From a virus, in IMG/VR virus record IMGVR_UViG_3300007280_000068, positions 1 to 32,879 of that record: DNA of 32,879 nt; one strand, 5' to 3'. A program made the position numbers and the translations under genes. Of this stretch, positions 28,423 through 32,879 are shown piece by piece. Every line of letters starts with the position of its first letter. The first letter of the stretch is position 1. The notes under the pieces were generated by a model, which ran no database searches, was not told the origin of the DNA, and was given only the letters and a program-made list of their open reading frames with translations.

Positions 28423-30849
28423 ATGTCTACGATTACTACAAGATCGGGCAAAGGATCGCCCCTGACAAATAATGAGGTTGATGCTAACTTCACCAACCTG
28501 AATACGGACAAGCTAGAGTCTGCTGATCTTGCGGGTTATGCTGAATTAACCGGTGCTACCTTCACAGGTGAAGTAGAGGCTACTGGATTTAATGGTGATC
28601 TTACTGGCGCGATTCTGTTTAAGGGTCAGGCGGGCGAGGCATTAACTAAAGGCGATCCAGTATATATCTCAGGTATCAGCGGCAATAAAACCGTAGTCAG
28701 TAAGGCCGATGCCAACGATGCAAATAAAATGCCTTGCTTTGGTATTGTTGATGCTACTGTGTCGGCTAATGCGGATTGCTCTGTCGTTACATTTGGAACA
28801 TTGCAGGGGCTAGATACATCGTCATTTAGCGAAGGCGATGAACTATTTATCAGCGATACCGGAACACTGACCACAACTGCGCCTACTGGCGAATCGTCAC
28901 AAATCCAAAAGATCGGTAAGGTTACGCGCTCTCACGCTTCAGCGGGTAGCATAAAGGTTATGGGTGCGGGTCGAACCAATGCTGTACCTAATCTTAATGA
29001 CGGGCAATTCTTTTTAGGCAACGGATCAAACCAAGCAGTCAGCACTGACTTTACTACTTCTGTACTGGGCGAAATCAGCGCAGGAACTGGTATCGGTATT
29101 TCTGGCAGTGGCGTTATATCCAACAGCGCACCTGACCAGACCGTATCATTAACGGGCGCAGGAACTACCACTGTATCCGGTACATATCCTAACTTTACAA
29201 TTACAGGCTCCGGTACAACCTATACAGCAGGAACTGGTATCACCCTAACAGGTACAGAGTTTAGCCTGACAGATACTAACGCAAAGCTAAACCTTACTGG
29301 CGGCACTCTCTCTGGAAATCTTACAGTCTCGTACACAGGCAACAGCACTAATGATGCAGGTGTTTACGTCAATAATGATGCCTCTGATTGGGGTATCAAA
29401 GTTGCAAAAGCTAGTGGTGCTGATTACGGACTAGTAATTGATACGAACGGAGACAACGCTATTGTTGTAAGAAATACATCAGGTGCAAATGGTTTTCAAG
29501 TTAAATCAAATGGCACTGTGTATTTAGGCGGTAGCGAGATAACGAGTTCAAGTGCCGCGCTCCAAGTTAATGGCTTCCAACGTACTGGTACAATTTATCT
29601 GCATGAAGGCACAAGTGCAGTTGCAGGGAATAACTGGCCTTTGGAAACAACGTCTGGTGGCGAGTTGCGATGGAATACAAATAAGCTGTGGCACGCAGGA
29701 AACGATGGCTCAGGCTCTGGTTTAGATGCAGATACTGTTGACGGGCTTCATGCCTCTAGTTTCGGTAGGTTTTACAACAATGCAGTGTTAAACACGTCGA
29801 CTACTACCGCAAATCTTATTTCGGAACTTCAAAATGATTACGGTGCATTTAACAATAATTATGTGACACTGAAATGTTCTTGGAGTTATGCAAGTAATAG
29901 TAATCTCGTAACAGGTCACTCAACAATCGGCACTATTGAACTTGCAGGGTGTCTTGTTGAGGCATGGGGCGGCACTTACAAGCACATACGCATAACAAGA
30001 CCGACAACAGGAACAGGCGGTTCTACGATTTGTGTATACAACGATCAAGGCTCTAGCTACAGCCCTGCTTGGAGAGAAATCTGGACAAGCGAAACTGACG
30101 GATCTGGATCTGGTTTAGATGCTGACTTGTTAGACGGTTTACAACCAAAAAGCAGTAGCGGTTCTACTGGCGCGAACCAAATACTAAGAAGCCATAGCAA
30201 CAATTATTTTTATCATAACTCTTGGATAAACATTGGCGGTGCAGGGCTTTTTTCAAGCACTACCAATGGCGCACACTTTCAACCAAACACGACAACAACC
30301 TACGGGACATGGAGGTCAGCAGGCTCTAGAGGCGGGTATGACGGAATACTGTTTGATAGCGGTGGCGATGTTGCAATCATGTATGACAGTTCAGGCAACG
30401 GTGGCCTGTACCGTCAAGCTAATGGCCGTTGGCACATATATCATCATGTAGGCAACAACTGTCTTGCTATCGGAAGCTCTGGCACATCAAGTACGTATGA
30501 AGCATACGTTCATGGAGACTTGTATGCTACTGGCAATATTACTGCTTACTCTGATGCGCGAATTAAAGAGAATGTTGTAACCATTGATTCTGCACTAGAA
30601 AAAGTGAAGTCAATGCGAGGCGTTTACTACAACAAGATAGATGATCCAGATAAAACAAAAGAAGTGGGTTTTATCGCTCAAGAAGTTAATGAAGTTATAC
30701 CCGAAGCAGTCACCTACGCTGAAGATGTAGATCAGTATGGTGTTAAGTACGCAAACATAACAGCCTTGTTAGTTGAGTCGGTAAAGGAGTTATCACAACA
30801 AGTTAAAGACTTACAGGCTGAAGTTAAGGAGCTAAAAGAGAATGGCTAA
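28423..30849 (+). CDS. tail spike/fibre with S74 intramolecular chaperone
   Basis: The 808-residue product has an N-terminal fibre-start motif (TRSGKGSPLTNNEVDANFTNLN), then Gly/Thr/Ser-rich beta segments. Two copies of the fibre motif GSGSGLDAD-x-x-DGL occur (near residues 431 and 563). The C-terminus is a peptidase S74 chaperone: AYSDARIKENV, YYNKIDDPDKTKEVGFIAQEV, and a coiled coil (SQQVKDLQAEVKELKEN). The self-cleavage serine is S710 of SDARIKE, giving a mature spike of about 709 residues. This is the likely host-range determinant. It overlaps the next small gene by 8 bp. Confidence 0.9.
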   Translation: MSTITTRSGKGSPLTNNEVDANFTNLNTDKLESADLAGYAELTGATFTGEVEATGFNGDLTGAILFKGQAGEALTKGDPVYISGISGNKTVVSKADANDANKMPCFGIVDATVSANADCSVVTFGTLQGLDTSSFSEGDELFISDTGTLTTTAPTGESSQIQKIGKVTRSHASAGSIKVMGAGRTNAVPNLNDGQFFLGNGSNQAVSTDFTTSVLGEISAGTGIGISGSGVISNSAPDQTVSLTGAGTTTVSGTYPNFTITGSGTTYTAGTGITLTGTEFSLTDTNAKLNLTGGTLSGNLTVSYTGNSTNDAGVYVNNDASDWGIKVAKASGADYGLVIDTNGDNAIVVRNTSGANGFQVKSNGTVYLGGSEITSSSAALQVNGFQRTGTIYLHEGTSAVAGNNWPLETTSGGELRWNTNKLWHAGNDGSGSGLDADTVDGLHASSFGRFYNNAVLNTSTTTANLISELQNDYGAFNNNYVTLKCSWSYASNSNLVTGHSTIGTIELAGCLVEAWGGTYKHIRITRPTTGTGGSTICVYNDQGSSYSPAWREIWTSETDGSGSGLDADLLDGLQPKSSSGSTGANQILRSHSNNYFYHNSWINIGGAGLFSSTTNGAHFQPNTTTTYGTWRSAGSRGGYDGILFDSGGDVAIMYDSSGNGGLYRQANGRWHIYHHVGNNCLAIGSSGTSSTYEAYVHGDLYATGNITAYSDARIKENVVTIDSALEKVKSMRGVYYNKIDDPDKTKEVGFIAQEVNEVIPEAVTYAEDVDQYGVKYANITALLVESVKELSQQVKDLQAEVKELKENG

Positions 30850-31015
30850 TGTAATCAATATAACGTGGCATCCTGATAGAACTGAGCCAACAGAAGCTAA
30901 CGCATCCATGCAAGTAGATATGTCTGACGGCACACAACTGCTAGTTGTAGCTGATACTGACGTTTCCGAAATGCCTGAGTTGGTACAGTCCCTTAAACCA
31001 ATACTATTTTCCTGA
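30842..31015 (+). CDS. 57-residue protein after the spike gene, unknown
   Basis: The product starts MANVINITWHPDRTEPTEAN and continues VDMSDGTQLLVVADTD. ATG 30842 overlaps the spike stop by 8 bp and the frame ends at TGA 31013-31015. It is likely translationally coupled. No family is recognised. The size and place suit a fibre chaperone or accessory protein. Confidence 0.6.
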   Translation: MANVINITWHPDRTEPTEANASMQVDMSDGTQLLVVADTDVSEMPELVQSLKPILFS

Positions 31016-31024
31016 GTTTAAGTA

Positions 31025-31591
31025 ATGGCTCTATTAACATCAGGCTACATTTCTTTAGGCGGTAATGTCGCAGGGCGAAGCGTGGCGAAAGAACTTAATG
31101 ATGGTGCGCCTAACTTCACAAGTACAATAAGCCTTAACGATAGTAACGTCAGGTCACTTGCTCAGAGAACTGGAAGCGTCAGTATTTCCATGAGCCATCT
31201 GCGAGGTAAAAGCAATGCACTGGACACGCAGACGGTAACTGTTGGTTTGTATCAGGTTACTTTTTATGGTCAGACCACAAGTATCTATGGTTATTATTTT
31301 AATGGAGTTAGAGGTAGTATTTCTGACGGTACATGTAATTTTAAAAGTGGTAACACTTACAAAAATCTATACTGGACGACTACTGGCGGCGGAAGGACAG
31401 TTCTCACAATAAACCAAGGAAATGCAGGAAATAGCGGCTTCACTACAATGTCTGTTAATGGAACAAATTTTAGTAGAACATCAGCCTCATTTACTCAAAA
31501 TTCAAGTCAAACTCAATGGCTTTGGACATCCCCAACTACTAACGGGTTTGGGACAACTGTCGGAGCAACTAAATCGGTGGTCTTTACATGA
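31025..31591 (+). CDS. phage structural / adhesin-like protein
   Basis: The 188-residue product opens with SGYISLGGNVAGRSVAKELNDG and continues ISLNDSNVRSLAQRTGSVSISMSHLRGKS. This opening is found in other phage tail structural proteins. It continues with a beta-rich, Thr/Asn-rich C-terminus (TTTGGGRTVLTINQGNAGNSGFTTM) that could be a receptor-facing domain. It overlaps the next small gene as ATGA. Receptor contact is inferred from style and position only. Confidence 0.7.
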   Translation: MALLTSGYISLGGNVAGRSVAKELNDGAPNFTSTISLNDSNVRSLAQRTGSVSISMSHLRGKSNALDTQTVTVGLYQVTFYGQTTSIYGYYFNGVRGSISDGTCNFKSGNTYKNLYWTTTGGGRTVLTINQGNAGNSGFTTMSVNGTNFSRTSASFTQNSSQTQWLWTSPTTNGFGTTVGATKSVVFT

Positions 31592-31761
31592 TTACATACA
31601 CGACTAAAGAAGATGAAGGCGTGACAATGGCGGTGTTTACTTCAGATGATATTAATTTTGAAGTGCCGCTTACTGACATAGCAGAAGATGACATTCAGGC
31701 GCATCTACAGGCACAAGTTGATATCGTTGTTGAAATGCAAGAGATGATGAGTCAAGGTTAA
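31588..31761 (+). CDS. 57-residue acidic protein, unknown
   Basis: ATG 31588 overlaps the previous stop and the frame ends at TAA 31759-31761. The product is acidic with TSDDINFEVPLTDIAEDDIQAHLQAQVD and a methionine-rich end (VEMQEMMSQG). No family is recognised. It resembles, in size and place, the gene at 30842, suggesting each adhesin gene carries its own small accessory gene. Confidence 0.6.
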   Translation: MITYTTKEDEGVTMAVFTSDDINFEVPLTDIAEDDIQAHLQAQVDIVVEMQEMMSQG

Positions 31762-31771
31762 TAGGTGAAAA

Positions 31772-32257
31772 ATGATTGATCCAGTAACAGCATTATCAGT
31801 TGCCGCAAACGCTTTTGGTACAGTTAAAAGAATGGTGGCCGCAGGGCGAGAAATAGAAGATACGCTTACACAAGTGGGCAGATTCTATGGTGCTGTTTCT
31901 GATCTAGCCGAACACAAGCGTCAGGCAGAAAATCCACCGCTATTTAAAAAGATCATTGCCAGTAAATCGGTTAATGAAGAAGCGATGGAGATATACGCCC
32001 GCCAAAAGAAAACTCAGCAAATGGAACGTGAATTGAGGGAGTTGCTTATGTTCCAGTTTGGAGAGAACGGCTACCAAGAACTTGTGGAGTTAAGGCGGTC
32101 TGTACAGGCGCAAAGAGAGAAAACAATTTACCTACAGGAGCGCAAGCGCAAAGCGTTGTTCTGGAATACAGTGCAAATATCAGGGATACTTGTATTAGGT
32201 TTTGCTATATACAAAGTATTTTCACTTATTCTAGGAGCGTCAGATGGCAACAGTTAA
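31772..32257 (+). CDS. membrane protein at the head of the lysis module, unknown
   Basis: The 161-residue product starts MIDPVTALSVAANAFGTVKRMV, an opening I have seen in proteins of other phages near the lysis genes. It has a long charged helix (residues 60-125) and one membrane segment near the C-terminus (residues 130-153). A coiled-coil plus C-terminal anchor suits a spanin- or holin-accessory role, but neither is shown. AATAGGTG precedes ATG 31772. It overlaps the next gene by 14 bp. Confidence 0.7.
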   Translation: MIDPVTALSVAANAFGTVKRMVAAGREIEDTLTQVGRFYGAVSDLAEHKRQAENPPLFKKIIASKSVNEEAMEIYARQKKTQQMERELRELLMFQFGENGYQELVELRRSVQAQREKTIYLQERKRKALFWNTVQISGILVLGFAIYKVFSLILGASDGNS

Positions 32258-32450
32258 GGAAGCCCTTTTAAAACTAGAGGCGCATGAGCGTGAATGTGCT
32301 GTAAGAATGCAAGTAATTGATGAACGATGCCAAGGCATAGAGAAGCGTCTGGATCAAGGCAGTGAGCGTTTCAAGAAAACCGAAATTATGCTATGGGGTA
32401 TATACCCGCTGATTATTGGATTATTTCTATTAGAGAAAGGTGTCATATGA
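32244..32450 (+). CDS. small membrane-anchored protein, XhlA-like
   Basis: The 68-residue product has a charged helix (EALLKLEAHERECAVRMQVIDERCQGIEKRLDQGSERF) and a C-terminal membrane segment (residues 48-63). This layout is like haemolysin XhlA, a holin helper in Bacillus phages, but the sequence match is weak. CTAGGAGCGTCAG precedes ATG 32244. It overlaps the holin gene as ATGA. Confidence 0.65.
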   Translation: MATVKEALLKLEAHERECAVRMQVIDERCQGIEKRLDQGSERFKKTEIMLWGIYPLIIGLFLLEKGVI

Positions 32451-32851
32451 GTTTACTGGCTACACTCGCGCAACCTGTCGCGGGGCTTTTAGATAAATTT
32501 ATTGAAGATAAAGACCAAAAGAATGCTTTGGCGCATGAAATTGCTACCCTAGCAGAAAAACAAGCGCATGAAAGTGTCATGGGTCAACTAGAAGTAAATA
32601 AAGTTGAAGCGGCACATAAGAGTTTATTCGTGGCAGGATGGCGTCCCGCTATCGGTTGGGTATGTGTCTTAGGCATGGCAGGAAACTTTATTACAATACC
32701 TATTACCAATATGATCCTAGAGTTAGCAGGATCAGACGTTACCGTTCCACTAATCCCAACAGGCGAAATGATGCCCGTTCTAATGGGTATGCTTGGACTT
32801 GGGGCAATGCGTAGCGTAGAAAAGGTTAAAGGCGTACAGAGAGAAAACTAA
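32447..32851 (+). CDS. 3TM-type phage holin
   Basis: The 134-residue product has a helical amphipathic start (residues 8-55). SLFVAGWRPAIGWVCVLGMAGNFITIPITNMIL follows, the membrane core of the 3TM_Phage_holin family (GWRPAIGW is its signature), with two or three hydrophobic segments between about residues 60 and 120. It would form the membrane lesion that lets the M15 endolysin reach the wall. ATG 32447 overlaps the previous stop (ATGA), and its TAA overlaps the next ATG (TAATG). Confidence 0.82.
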   Translation: MSLLATLAQPVAGLLDKFIEDKDQKNALAHEIATLAEKQAHESVMGQLEVNKVEAAHKSLFVAGWRPAIGWVCVLGMAGNFITIPITNMILELAGSDVTVPLIPTGEMMPVLMGMLGLGAMRSVEKVKGVQREN

Positions 32852-32879
32852 TGGCTAAATCACCTAAGAAAGATGAACC
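32851..32879 (+). CDS. start of the next gene, cut by the window end
   Basis: ATG 32851 overlaps the holin stop (TAATG). Nine full codons, MAKSPKKDE, remain before the sequence ends. The overlap style matches the rest of the operon, so this is a real gene start. It may be the M15 endolysin whose end opens the window, or a separate small gene. The exact ends do not join in frame. Confidence 0.6.

Noticed and set aside
31422-31607. Second open frame inside the 31025 gene
   Set aside because: It is a frame-shifted shadow without a ribosome site. The 31025 frame has a recognisable tail-protein opening and is coupled to the next gene.
1-32879. tRNA, CRISPR array, integrase, reverse transcriptase or transposon
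   Set aside because: No cloverleaf, regular spacer repeat, recombinase motif, RT motif or terminal inverted repeat was seen by eye on either strand. The 54-bp array at 26987 is coding.
32851-32879. Exact circular join of the two window ends
   Set aside because: The last gene start read into position 1 meets TAG at 8-10, and the endolysin frame is a different one. An exact join would therefore break the endolysin.

Overview
The window is a tailed double-stranded DNA phage, or a prophage or viral contig of that type. Every supported gene is on the + strand. The tail genes (tail terminator, small tail-tube protein, frameshifted assembly chaperone, 611-residue tape measure, J-like tail-tip protein) indicate a siphovirus with a long non-contractile tail. 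The lambda/P22-type recombination genes (Erf, YqaJ/lambda-exonuclease-like nuclease, SSB-like protein, NinB, NinG), the M15 endolysin and the 3TM-type holin suggest a Gram-negative and probably gammaproteobacterial host. The gene style resembles phages from aquatic viromes. Both the host and the habitat are inferences.

Layout. (1) Positions 1-274 hold the last 73 codons of an M15 peptidase endolysin and a strong terminator, which end a late operon. (2) Positions 284-9360 form the early region. It is driven by three copies of one 65-bp promoter/leader module (284-348, 1136-1200, 7588-7652). Between them lie small unknown genes, a recombination cassette (1619-3074), an XRE-type regulator (3165-3374), a regulatory-looking gap (3375-3734), replication/recombination genes (4361-7488) and a cluster of small unknown or membrane genes (7663-9325). 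(3) Positions 9361-9617 are a promoter-bearing switch region with a 21-codon membrane peptide. (4) Positions 9618-16567 hold packaging and head genes: terS, terL, portal, a head morphogenesis protein fused to an HExxH metallopeptidase-like domain, scaffold and capsid. (5) Positions 16612-20902 hold connector and tail-tube genes with a programmed -1 frameshift and the tape measure. (6) Positions 20904-31761 hold the tail tip, a GNAT acetyltransferase, fibre and spike genes. These include an 18-residue-repeat fibre and a spike with an S74 self-cleaving chaperone. (7) Positions 31772-32879 hold the lysis module (membrane proteins, holin) and the start of one more gene.

The right edge stops inside the lysis cassette and the left edge begins inside an endolysin. 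The window is therefore best read as most of a circularly permuted genome of about 33 kb opened in its lysis genes. The two ends do not join in frame, so some bases would be missing. No integrase, tRNA, CRISPR array, DNA polymerase or toxin-antitoxin pair was seen.

The most notable signals are the three co-linear 65-bp promoter modules with a T(T/A)AACA(A/G)A box that recurs near the regulator gene; GC hairpins without U-tracts whose tetraloops swap between GNRA and UNCG types; the metallopeptidase-head fusion; the GGGAAAC frameshift site; an 18-residue periodic fibre; and a GNAT enzyme inside the tail-tip cassette.
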